DNA of 27,131 nt, taken from assembly GCA_020650975.1 (NCBI GenBank), contig JAIPMN010004679.1, positions 1 through 27,131 on the forward strand, given 5' to 3'. The position numbers and the translations under genes were made by a program. This stretch comes from Apostichopus californicus. Its lineage: Eukaryota > Echinodermata > Holothuroidea > Aspidochirotida > Stichopodidae. The notes beneath the pieces were generated by a model. The model saw only the letters and a program-made list of their open reading frames with translations, did no database searches and had not been told where the DNA came from. Positions 15,656-26,192 of the stretch are shown here, piece by piece (positions within the stretch are counted from its first letter, which is position 1; each line of letters starts with the position of its first letter).

Positions 15656-15726
15656 CTAAACTTTCACACAAGCTTTTCCCAGGTTCCACTTTTCGTTTGG
15701 GATGGATGTCAAATCTGCAGGGCATT
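15656..15726 (-). CDS. EGF-type gene, terminal exon
   Basis: Acceptor cctttgatttgacag with a good pyrimidine tract. It continues the frame as E-CPADLTSIPNEKW and stops at TAG (15658-15656). Supported by the acceptor, the phase match and two further cysteines; no family match, so less certain than the EGF exon. Confidence 0.6.
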
Positions 15727-18649
15727 CTGTCAAATCAAAGGAATCATTTTGAAACTGATTAGAAAGACTAACTTAGAAAAATTGTATGAGATATCACAGG
15801 TGATTGGGGCCAAGCTTACAGTGGATGGATGATATTTGAGGTGGGAGGAAGGGGGTGGTGGAGACTTCTCCAAATGCTGCTCACCAACCCTCCAAAGTGG
15901 AGAGGCAACTGCCCAAACTTTGAAACCAACAGTCAACAGGAACAACAACAAAAAACAGTGCTAAACCTTATCACATCCCAGGTGGCTGCACTAGACATAT
16001 GTGAGTGTGGTTAGGTCTAATGTGACATATAATCAAAGAGTAAAGCATATATATTTCTAGAGTACCTTTCGTTCGTGAATGGAAACTAGAGCATTTGCTT
16101 CTTTAATTCTAAATATATCCGTCCACCAGAAACTGACTGGGGTAACTGTATGATACCCTCAAAGAATCCTCTCTTGTCTGAAGCCTTTGTGGTTCAATAT
16201 CCATCATTGATAACATCCATATGACACCTTTTATGTACTATGTTTGTTATTTAATTTTGAGAATCTTTTTCTGTCAATAAAGGGGTTACAGCATTTGTGT
16301 CACTTATTTTCATACTTCCTTTTTCCTATTTTTTCATTGTAGCTTAAACACATAATAATTAAAGGAAATTTTACCGTCATAATAACAAGCAGTCCTTCAT
16401 ATCTAAAAATTAAAAATAAATTCACCAACCGAGAAAGTTCTACAGGTCTGATGTTTCTATTCCAGTAAACCCTTAAATACAGGATATAATCTAAATTCAT
16501 AGTGCATAGCATACCGTAAATACTGTGAAATGTTGACGAAGTTTGCTACACAGTTTCAAGCAAATGACAGGATGTAGAATCACAGTACTGTACTTTCAGT
16601 ACTTTATGATATAATATAAACAAAATTCAGACACCTTAAAATGATTATGAAACCTTCATTTACTTCTATAAATGACTCCCTGCCATTTGTATCTAATGAT
16701 TCAGTTTTAATTTCTCCAAAACTTGACAGCACCTACTTTATACTAAATACAGTAGGTGAAACAACATGCAACAAAACACATATACAGGCTGTATACATGT
16801 ATTCTTACCAATTTCACAGTGCCTTCCATAGTATCCAGTTCCACAACACTTACATGCATAATGGTGTTCCTTTGCTTGTGAACAAACACCATTATTCAGA
16901 CATGGGTTATTCTTGCACACATCACCTAAAGTTTTGACATAAGAGAAACATTGGTTACAAGGTTAATATGAATAAAAAAAACCAGAAAGCCAGTTGGCTT
17001 TGTGATTCCTTGCCATGTAATGTGCTCAAAATTCCACATATATTGCTAATAGATCAAGTGAGTTAAATTTTTCCAAGACTTAAGTGAACTCAATAGATCG
17101 GATCCACATACCAAGTATGAAGTTTCTCCATGAGTAACCTTGTTTACAAGCAAGTTTCACACACACACAGGCTATCACCAATGCGTGTGATGCCTTTCGC
17201 CTCCGAAAAGGAATCAAAACCAGCACCCATGTAACAAATCTCCAGTGGTTGATCACAAATGGAACTATTTTGTGATAATTTATAAAGGCAAGATATTCCT
17301 TAGAAGGTACATACAGTACCTATTGACATAGCATTAACACTGTTGAAGCACTGCAGTCATGTTGCTTGGCACCGAAAGCATGCTGAACTGTAAATTATGT
17401 TGCTTATAAATACTAGGAATGAAGATATGGATAAAGAGTTCCATTCCCATGTCCAGTTGCTTCAATTTAAACTCACCCCAACTATATTCCCCTGACCCCC
17501 TCCTGCATACCAAAAGAACAAAAAACATGTATTTAGTATGTATACATGTTGCTTACCATAGACAGCATCTAGACATTCCTCCATTGTGTTATACTGGAAA
17601 GGAGTTTCACATCCTTGGCTCTCGGTACAAGAGCACTGTTTATCTTCCAGTGTGCACCCCTTCCAGATGGTAGTATCACAGGATGCAGTGGCTGTAGATC
17701 AGAAGAAATTTCTGTGCACATCAAGAAGTTTTAAACTACAGTATATACTACTACTCGAAGGAACCTGAAATGATCACCATTGAAAAACCATAAGACAGAT
17801 CGAGTTAAATAGTGATCTCGTAGAACAGATAGCACCAGCGTTAGTACCATTCAAGATAAATTTAATACTATATAATTACTTGTCATTCAATGCCTCCATT
17901 GGAAATTTTCCTATTTAATACAAGAATGATTACCTCCATATAAAATTAGAACACTAACATGCATTAAAATTTTGGGGGGAATTGAGAAAGATTAAACAAA
18001 TCTTCTGTGTTAAATTGAGGTCAACCCAAATGAATACTGTCCCTGTAAGAACAAGGGTTCATAATACATGTCATTAAAAATGCTGTTTTATAACTGTTTT
18101 GTGAGTGTCACTGTTACTGTACAAAGTGTAAAATTAACAGAAACATATCTGGAATAGAACTTCATCAACTTCAGTATGCATTTTTACTTTAAATACTAAA
18201 TACCCCTAAATACAGTAGGTAAAGCAATAAATTGGCAAAAACCCTGCATCACTTTGTAGGTACTGATATAAAAATAGTGGTAGGCCCAAAGAGATGATGT
18301 TCTATTCACCAAATCGACATATCTCTTCTGCTGTATGTAGATGTATAGTCGTCATTCTTTGTTATTTGGCTACATTGTTGCGGGCAACCAAACCGTGCTG
18401 CTCGTATTCATGACCAAGAAGTATGACCCAGTTGTCCAAGTGACAACCAGAAAAAAATCCTTAAAACTTTGTCATTAGTACACTCCATTTCTGATAACTG
18501 CTACAAACACAGAAGATTGAAAACAATTGCAAAACTTTTTATTACAGATTGGTAACAGTAAACTGGACTAACAAGATGATCTTACCTCGATGTATACAAA
18601 CTAGCACAAACATCAAAATTGCGCAGGCTAGGAGGGTGAAACGGGTCAT
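15656..18649 (-). CDS. Small secreted Cys-rich protein with one EGF-like domain, 4 coding exons
   Basis: Exons 18649-18586, 17691-17557, 16925-16809 and 15726-15656 join in frame, all with phase-1 GT-AG introns, to give 128 residues. MTRFTLLACAILMFVLVCIHR plus ATA is a typical signal peptide, with likely cleavage after Ala24. Residues 26-66 form a Cys-rich module (DTTIWKGCTLEDKQCSC, then GCETPFQYNTMEEC) that I do not assign to a named family. Residues 67-105 are an EGF-like domain (CKNNPCLNNGVC ... CKCCGTGYYGRHCE) with one extra residue and a seventh Cys next to Cys5. A 23-residue tail (ECPADLTSIPNEKWNLGKAC...) ends at TAG. No transmembrane segment follows, so an extracellular soluble protein is inferred. 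Function unknown; alternative C-terminal exons are possible. Confidence 0.82.
15727..16808 (-). other. Intron 3 of the EGF-type gene
   Basis: No further exon chosen. Open frames at 15730-15951 and 16300-16512 on the minus strand lack cysteines or splice context that would fit the gene. Confidence 0.5.
16809..16925 (-). CDS. EGF-type gene, coding exon 3 (EGF-like domain)
   Basis: Acceptor aactttag; donor ATTG|gtaaga; 117 bases, phase 1-1, the usual layout of an EGF exon. Encodes GDVCKNNPCLNNGVC through YYGRHCEI. Confidence 0.9.
16980..17225 (+). repeat. Dispersed repeat, copy B, in EGF-gene intron 2
   Basis: Shares its start with 13417-13620 and its ACACACACAC-containing tail with the tract at 13930-14510. 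It ends in CACCAATGCGTGTGATGCC and TTTCGCCTCCG. This is the fullest copy in the window. Possibly a SINE-like or short DNA repeat; no target duplication was found. Confidence 0.6.
17557..17691 (-). CDS. EGF-type gene, coding exon 2 (Cys-rich module)
   Basis: Acceptor tctacag; donor TATG|gtaagc; 135 bases, phase 1 at both ends, so the module is a symmetric, shuffling-competent exon. Encodes six cysteines plus the hydrophobic PFQYNT stretch. Confidence 0.85.
17692..18585 (-). other. Intron 1 of the EGF-type gene (between coding exons 1 and 2)
   Basis: AT-rich with no recognisable feature. Confidence 0.5.
18586..18649 (-). CDS. EGF-type gene, coding exon 1 (signal peptide)
   Basis: ATG at 18649-18647 with A at -3. 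An acceptor, ttcttctttctcag, 22 bases upstream (exon start 18671) shows that a non-coding 5' exon precedes it. Donor CGAG|gtaaga. Confidence 0.82.
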
Positions 18650-18671
18650 ACTGAATCCAAGGTGGGATTTG

Positions 18672-21600
18672 CTGAGAAAGAAGAAACTGTAATTTACATT
18701 ATAGTCAAATAAAAGTTAGTTCTGCAATGAATATCTTTGGTAGATTTAATATAATTTAGAAGGGCTGACAAGTAAATATTGCAATGATAGAAAGACCAAC
18801 AGGAGTATGATAGTTTTGTTGGGACAGTACTTCAGGGTAAAATACAATTTTGCTTATATCCATGGGGTTTCCTAAAATATTTAACACTTCCTACTGCAAA
18901 CCATTTACTACTTTCCAACCCAATACTCAATCAACAATAAAAAGACAGCATGGCACTGTGGACTGTACTTGAAAGGAACGCAAAGAAATTGGTCCAGCTG
19001 AGACTAGCATTGCATTCAATTTTTAACTGTTGAATAAGAACCAACTTCGACACGTTTCGGTTTTCAAGTAGTAAAATGAATAGAGAAAAATGCAATAGAA
19101 TTAAAATGCAAATTTAATTATAGATTTTAACTGTTTCTGTCTCAAGTTATTTGATGATAAGTAAAGTCTGAAACTCTTCATGTTTTTCTTATAAGCCACC
19201 TGCAGTACCTTCATAAAATAATTGGAAGGCATGCAGAAGTTTGTCATTTGCAAGTATGTGGCACAAATTGAAATAGAAGACTTTTCAGCTTAACACTAGT
19301 CCCCAGCTGTGGACAAACCCTAGCTGTCACAATTTCAATTTTAAGGAAATATACTGCTGCATCCATGTTAAATATATACTGCAGTAAATATCTTCTTTGA
19401 TGTAAGTTATTGTTACAACCAAGATTCAAATCTTCAGTTCCAATATCATGAGGTAGGCTAGGTATATTATGTGAAACTAAAGATGGATGTTTTGATTGCA
19501 TGGCACTATTTTTGTTGGTTCAAAGGATCCATGTGCTTCAAAGCTATTCTATATATTGTAAAATCCTGCTTCCCCGACATTCAAATTCAGGTGAGCTCTC
19601 CCTCCTCTGCTGGTTATGAAATTTGTCAGTGTTTGCATTATTGCATTTTAAACGCCCCCATCTTCTCCAGTTATCTGGTATTGAGATGTCACTTTGACAA
19701 AAATTGAAGTGGGAACTTAAAAAACCTGTTATTTGTTAACTGTTCTCACATTTCCGACTCTCTCTGTTACAAACATATTTCTGGTTCACTGCAATACCAT
19801 GGCCAAGGCACCAAGGGCTGTACATAAAAAGGCATACAACTTTACAAGCTAACATTACAATACATACCCAACAACATAGGCAACCCAGGCAAAACATAAT
19901 CATTACTTATTAGTACTGGCTATTCTGCTTTGACTTCTATCATTACGCTAAGTGTCAAAAAAGATGGCAACAAAGTCCCAGTTTGGGCATTTAATGCTAA
20001 AGAGCGAAATCAAATCGCCGGTAGGCCTAAATATTTCAACACCAAACTTATTTCCTTACGCCCTAGCTTACTACCGTAGTCTAGATTTAAAGGTTAACAC
20101 TACATTATTGTACGTAGGCCTACGGACACGGCCTTCTGGTTTAGTGTTGTGCCTATTTCAGTCTTTACAAAACGACAATTAGCAAAGGTTAGACAATTGT
20201 TTCTATCATTAATTTCAATGATCCTGAACGTCACTTTATAATTGACTGCAGAATTGATTACTTACGTTTGGTCGGTATAAATAACGTAGGTCTTTGCCCT
20301 AGGTGACGTTTATCAAGTGAGTGTGGCACTAGCGCTAACGTAACAACCGAAACCGCTAGATGAAGGTGGTACAGGACTATTCCCAGTACATGTCATAGGC
20401 ACCGTGTTGTTCTAGCTAGTTTGCACACACACGTACACCTTGACAAGTTATGTCGCTAGTGACCTTGCTCAGGTTATTATGCCCCAACAAATTGTTCAAT
20501 AGGTCAGAAGTATTTCATACTTTTCAAAAATTATATAATACTTCCTGGCAAAACAAATATAATATTTTTCTAAATGAAAAGTAAGAAGTCTGTAATAATA
20601 GTATGATAATATAGAGTATAATAATTTTTGTTCCAATAAAAGCTAATGAACTTTAAATTCTAAGATTGTACCATTTTTAATAAAGGGACTTCGCCTACTA
20701 TTCTTGTCCTTTGTGCAACTTGTTGAGGAAGCAATGCAGACGACTGACCTTGGCCTCCGATCCCGCAAGCTGCTAATTAACATCATCTGTTATGAGTACT
20801 AAAGTCTTACATATAGTTATATGCATACTGGCTACAACATCACCGTTGGCTGCGAGTAGTAAATTTAGGTGAATTGTGGAGCTTGTTTTCAATAGCTTGT
20901 GCATTTTGTAACACTGTAACGTTGCAAGTCAGTACAAAAATAGCGAGTAGCCTACAGACTACAGTAACGTAGCGTAACTAATATAGTGTTGCATAAGCTG
21001 ACTTAGGCCTAGGCTATACTTTGGTAGGCTATGTCAAGAACGTCAATCTAGATCAGCGCCTTTAGCCCAATATTTAGCATAAAAGACTAGCTGATTCTAA
21101 ATACGATACCTTAGTCTCAATCACCACAGTTACCAACACCGCAGTTACCAAAATAGATCGAACAATAAAGAATAAGAGAAAAAGTAAATAAAATGAAAAA
21201 CCTGCATTCTCTATCAGTATCAGTACTTACTCAAAAATTCAGTTAAGTGTCGTCAGTTCTACTTCAGAAGTTCAAGGTTCTTGGTTCAAATGGCCAGGCT
21301 TCACCTAACTGTGAGCAGTGAACTGACTAGGCTTGGGTGACTCCTAAAAGTGGAGTGGCTCTAGTAGTTTGTGTGCCTGAGTTTTATCACAACTCCTTGG
21401 TTATGCAACAAAGTTGACATCTATGAAAAACAGTTCATTATGCAGATTTGACTTCTGATCTGCTGTATAGACCCAAACTAAAGCACGTGCGCGCTATCAT
21501 GGTAAAGTTACTTGAGATAACGTAACCGACCTGCCTTGGTCAGAAAATGACCTCTTTTTACCAATTATTCTGCACGCCTGCCACATTTTTTTTTATTATA

Positions 21601-22646
21601 TGACAGACTTTGTGTGAGCGCTGTGTGATTAACTACACATTAGACATTAACATATTTCCATGTGCATTGTGTTACACAAAGAGCCTAATGGTGAAGAGAA
21701 GCTATGCAGGCTAATTATAAAGCCTGAGGTTGATTTACGACCTTGGCAGGTCGATTACATAATCACAAAACTTTCCTAGCTATAGCCTGCTATAATTGGA
21801 GCTAATAAAGCAGATCTTTAAGGCAAAGCCTAGTAGACCACTGGGCCTAGGCCAAATTGTGAAAGGTTTATTTTATAACGCTTCATACCTTTCACCCATA
21901 TTATATGGTAATACAAAATTTCCCAAACAGTTTTTCATGGTCATGAATGAATGATCATTGACCTAACAATCAGTGACACTTTTTGGATACAACAGAAAAA
22001 TACATTTACCCACACAGCCTGCAGCATTTAAGAACAAACTGATTTGGTTTGCAAAACGGTTTGTTATACTCGCCATAGAATGCAGCATAACACAAAATGA
22101 CATAATTTTTTTAACAAGGTGGAACTTGCATAAGTAGTGATCCATATGAAAAGAATGAAACCCTCATTTCTTTGTCTAAGTGCTTAGGCTTTTTCATGTC
22201 AACTGATCAATGAATCAATGATGGCATTTTCTAGCATTTGTTCAACTATCCACCATTCTTGAATCTCTAATTTCAATTGCCTAGAAGGGCCTGTAAAGAG
22301 ATTCACAAAAGAAGTTGAAACATAACGTACATATGAACCCTACACCAGGAGGGCAATTGAAATCAGAAACTAATGTAAACAGTACACATGTCTTGAGGAG
22401 TGCTAGTTACACCTACAGCTCCCAACAAATTTGGATCGTGATTTCTAACATTTTCTGAGATTCTAAATGACAAGACCAGACACTTTAACTTGACACAAGT
22501 GGGGTGAGTAATTAGCTCAGGACTGTCAATGAATTATGAAAGATAAGGACTCCTGCAAGTCTTAAATCATTCTGGGAAGTTGGAGCTTGAAAGCATGGAG
22601 TTCTTTTCTTTTTTTCATGTATCATGTTTCCCTTGATTTACTGTAG
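18672..22646. other. Interval between the divergent EGF-type gene and TOMM5
   Basis: Contains the 5' intron and at least one untranslated first exon of the minus-strand gene and, presumably, the promoter and possibly a first exon of TOMM5. No coding exon was found. Three TAGGCCTA palindromes (20022, 20115, 21004) cluster here. Confidence 0.45.
20266..20340 (-). other. Candidate untranslated first exon of the EGF-type gene
   Basis: A strong donor, CAAAC|gtaagt, lies at 20266 on the minus strand and could splice to the acceptor before 18671. The exon's upstream limit is arbitrary. An equally good donor, TTGA|gtaagtact, occurs at 21231 and could mark an alternative first exon. Confidence 0.3.
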
Positions 22647-22713
22647 AGGCCCTCGTTGATCACTTCTGAAGCAAGGTTATTTCAAGAAGAGTATTTTACA
22701 GTTCAACGTCAAG

Positions 22714-22834
22714 ATGTTTAGCGTCAAGCAACCCGAGAAAGCAGGTGGAGATCCGGATCTAGCAAAGCAGATGCAACGGGAAACAATAAAAAATGTTCTG
22801 CTTTTTGCTGGAATTGTTGTTGCACTCAGACTAA
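22714..22834 (+). CDS. TOMM5: TOMM5 coding exon 1
   Basis: Encodes MFSVKQPEKAGGDPDL through VVALRL and one base of Thr41. Donor CTAA|gtaaga. Confidence 0.88.
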
Positions 22835-23608
22835 GTAAGAAAGATTTTTTATATTCATGAGAATACCCTTACCCAATGAAAGGCTCTCCTTCCATACAAA
22901 ACAAACTTCCTCAGATTCTCTCTATGGTAAAAATTGTTCAAATTTTTTAATCCTGTAAAATTATCTGAAGGTGAAGAGACATGATGCCATGGTGATTGAC
23001 ACTGGCTCTTTGCAAAGTATGTCTAAATGGCTTCCATTTCAAAGTTGCATTAAGCATTCACATATAGTGCCATATTCTGCTAGCTACACCACTAGACCTC
23101 TGAGCAAGAGTTAGATTGTTGGGGCCAAGGGACAGGTGATTGTGGGGCCTTTTCAGCATAAGCTATTGACAAAAACAAATAGAAATGACATCATGTATGC
23201 AGGTATTCAGATTGCAAGGAGACATTTATACAGTAGTGCTAGTTAGTATATGTCATATCGCAAATCTTTCTTAGATGGCAATTGTTTCATTTAAAAAAAT
23301 GTGGGTGCTGTCGGCCCGCCCTCAATCTATGTCCACCTTGTAGTGCTTCACTTGGTTTTTATGCCTGTTGTAGTAAAAACTGCAATTTTGTAATTAAGGT
23401 AAGAACACAACAGCCCAAGTGCTGCCGCTCAAAAGACAGGGAAAAAAGCGATTACGGATTACTACTACAATAGTTTTCATAGATATTAAGTGTGATCAAG
23501 TAATGTCAGCATATGACAATCCTATTTAACAGGATCATTGCAAAAGATGTCATGTTTTGTTTCATTGTTTTCATAGCTCCCATTGTTTTGGAAAAGATGA
23601 AGTCTTAA
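22714..23608 (+). CDS. TOMM5: Mitochondrial import receptor subunit TOM5 homolog, 2 exons
   Basis: TOM5 is a small tail-anchored subunit of the TOM complex in the mitochondrial outer membrane and supports pore assembly and preprotein transfer. Exons 22714-22834 and 23577-23608 join through a split Thr codon to give 50 residues, against 51 in human. The N-terminal half is polar and faces the cytosol in the family (GGDPDLAKQMQRETIKN). The membrane segment NVLLFAGIVVALRL is followed by TPIVLEKMKS, with the family's conserved TP-x-x-L-x-K end. ATG has A at -3. The acceptor ttgatttactgtag at 22646 suggests that an upstream non-coding exon exists. Identification rests on length, layout and the C-terminal motif. 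Confidence 0.88.
22835..23576 (+). other. TOMM5 intron
   Basis: A 742-bp intron. It contains a short cysteine-rich open frame at about 23282-23473 (KKCGCCRPALNLCPPC ...) with no family match or needed splice sites, taken as chance or a repeat remnant. Confidence 0.6.
23577..23608 (+). CDS. TOMM5: TOMM5 coding exon 2
   Basis: A 32-base coding exon after acceptor ttttcatag, encoding the rest of Thr41, then PIVLEKMKS and TAA. Too short for ORF callers; recognised from the TPxxLxK motif and phase match. Confidence 0.87.
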
Positions 23609-26132
23609 CATCAGTGCAAGCAAGGTACCATGGGGTTTCTGCTGGATGTAGCTTCCTATAGGAGCACCAGATTGTTGGATGTATAGCTAGGGCATGGCCC
23701 TTGCGATGTGATATGCCAAGAGAGAAGAAATGGGCTTTGATTTATCGTTAAAAAAATATATACTTGAGATATTTTGGGTAACTTATTCAATATTCAGGGA
23801 CAAAGAAGAATGTGAAAGCTTCAGGAGCATGTTTAACCATCATACATTAAGGAACATTCTTCTGACTTGTACCACAGCCCTGGACTGTTTGAAGCAAGGT
23901 TTCCAATGATTCCCAGCTATTATGTGTGTGAAAGAACCAATGCCAAACTATTTGTTTAGAACTAAGGTTGATAGCAGTATTGTTTATCTGTTGTTATGGA
24001 AACGGCAACAAAGAAGAACCGCTGAACAAAATTGTTTCTGGAGCAAATTCCCGTATATGCCCATCAAACATTCTTGAACTTTGTATAGTAGCCTGTATTA
24101 TTTGATACATTATTTCTAGTAATATCTTGAAGCCTTAGGAATCAAATGATATACACTAACCAGAGGAATACTGCATTTTATGAGGTTTGAATTGCTTTAG
24201 AGTCTATTCTACTCTCTTTTGGGATGACATGGGGAGGTTAGTTCTCTTTTCTAATTGTCATTCTTTTCAACAAGTGAGCGGTGGCTGGTTCATTGGAACA
24301 AAAGTACAGTGTAAAACCTATCAATCCTTATATGAGTAATAACACCAAGAAAATAGGGAAAATGGTAGTGGAAGTTAGATGGTGTCACAAGAGATTGTAA
24401 TATACTGTATGCATGATATTGCAGATCGGCTTATAAAGCGAGACTATTGGTGTTCACACATAATGGAAGATAAGCTGTTAACATTTAAAGATGCAACAAG
24501 ATCTGTTGCAGACCCTCTGCAACTTAACCAGGGGATGCATACATCTAACGATCATTAATTTTAATGTAATATTATGACTGTTTGAATGAATCTACATCAT
24601 GCTCGTTTCTCAGTTTGGCTGGGAAGACTTCATCAAATAGTACCATACATGTAATGCACTGCTCATTTATCAAGAACCGTGTTTTATATTTTTGTATGCA
24701 ATGGAGGATAAACAATTCATCATGTATGTGAAGTGTCAAGTTTATTTTTGTCCATTTCACATCTTTGTTAAATGCTTTACTTACACAATGATCAAAGGGT
24801 CTCATCAGCTTCACAGGAAAATTATGCTGATCATACATATCATCTTTTACATTCCTTAGGGGGAATACCACATACCACAAAATATTTCTGCTCTAGATAT
24901 CCACATCGTTTCCATATAACTAAACGTTTGTTTGTAAAGTTACATTTTGGCACAAACACAAGGATTGTTTCTCCTTAAAATGAATTGTTAGTTGTAAAGC
25001 AAAGAAAGTAGCACTGGTTTTTTCAAGCTGCTGATGCAGAAGTAGTAATTTTCATTTCCAATCTTCTGCCAGGATTTTTATACTAGAAATAAAAGGATCC
25101 AAGGAGAAGGATGGAGGACTTATTCTCTGTACAACTGACAAAGATATACTAACATAAAGAAAATGACAAGTAGAAATATTTACATTAAGATGAGCTATTA
25201 TTAACCCAAGCTGTATAAGCTATCCTTCAAATACCAGACCAGTATGCCATTCCCTGCAGCAAGTGACCACTTAACACATTAAATGAGAACTACACATATA
25301 ACAGCCTACTAAAGATGAGACATAGGGTACCATGCCTGCCTACATACAGAGAGATATTTTCTTTTTTCTAATTGATTTATTTCATCAATCATTTGTTTTA
25401 TTTTAACAATGTTCACTTAACTATGACGAATGGAGTAACTATTTCCTTGGTGAAAATCAGGTCAATCCATTTACTTTTCATACTGTAAATTCCTTTTTGT
25501 ACCTCAGATTTTGCCTTTTGTTAGGTTTGCATTGTGTTTGCATGGTTCAATCAACACACTACTACTCACTATGAAGAAAGAACACTCATAACTGATGTTT
25601 TCCCACAATCACCAGTAGTCTTCGGTTAAAACTCAAAAGCACTTTTCAACACTCAAAACCACACTGCTGTTCCTTCCCACAGAGCAAAACATTTGGCTAA
25701 TTATTCCTAACAATTGCATATTATAAAATCCAAACTGGTACAATATTTCAAGTATAAATTGTTACAACATTGATGGTTCTTGCTGCAAGTGCAAATAAAG
25801 CCTTTTCCCTGAGAATTATATCTCACATTCGATTTGAGCTCTCTGCTGTGTGCCACCTGCAACAAGTATTACCATACAAGTACAATATGACTTGTCGTTA
25901 TGATAACTTCTTGCCTTAAAATGTCAAACCATTCCAAGTTCAAGGAAGTAGTGAAATACCTTTGATTAAACCAAGAACACAATTTAAAAATCTAACAGAA
26001 CAAACTCGCAGTAGTATTGTGATCGGTATCTGATGTTTCCATTAATCTGAGAGCGGTTGAGATGCAAACAAGATTCCAGCTGGTGTAATGTACATATCAA
26101 GGAATAAAGGCAAGCTAGTAAATCTGTCTGTC
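23609..26132. other. Convergent 3' region between TOMM5 and SUMO
   Basis: Holds the 3' UTRs of both genes. Plus-strand AATAAA occurs at 25088-25093 and 25794-25799 (possible TOMM5 ends). Minus-strand AATAAA occurs at 25397-25402 and 25376-25381 (possible SUMO ends). If these are used, the two transcripts could overlap or nearly meet. The minus open frame 24572-24880 (102 codons) shows no domain. Confidence 0.45.
25376..25402 (-). terminator. Candidate SUMO polyadenylation signals
   Basis: Two AATAAA hexamers on the minus strand (TTTATT at 25376-25381 and 25397-25402) would give a 3' UTR of about 730-760 bases. Motif evidence only. Confidence 0.4.
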
Positions 26133-26192
26133 TCATTGTCCCCCTGTCTGTTGTTGAAATACTTCAATCTGGTCCATATCTTCCATGTCCAG
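26133..26192 (-). CDS. SUMO: SUMO terminal coding exon
   Basis: Sixty bases after acceptor tctccattttag. It carries the processing and conjugation site QQQTGG, one tail residue (Gln) and TGA at 26135-26133. Confidence 0.93.
   Translation of the reverse strand: MDMEDMDQIEVFQQQTGGQ

Noticed and set aside
20276..20283. TATAAATA box on the plus strand
   Set aside because: No plus-strand exon starts near it, and on the minus strand it falls within the candidate first exon just before its donor.
23282..23473. Cysteine-rich open frame in the TOMM5 intron
   Set aside because: The Cys spacing fits no zinc finger I recognise, and TOMM5 is complete without it.
22714..23608. Part of a larger membrane protein
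   Set aside because: Upstream acceptor, good ATG context, and length plus C-terminal motif all match complete TOMM5.
24572..24880. 102-codon minus-strand open frame
   Set aside because: No domain, signal peptide or splice context; it lies in the convergent 3' region downstream of SUMO.
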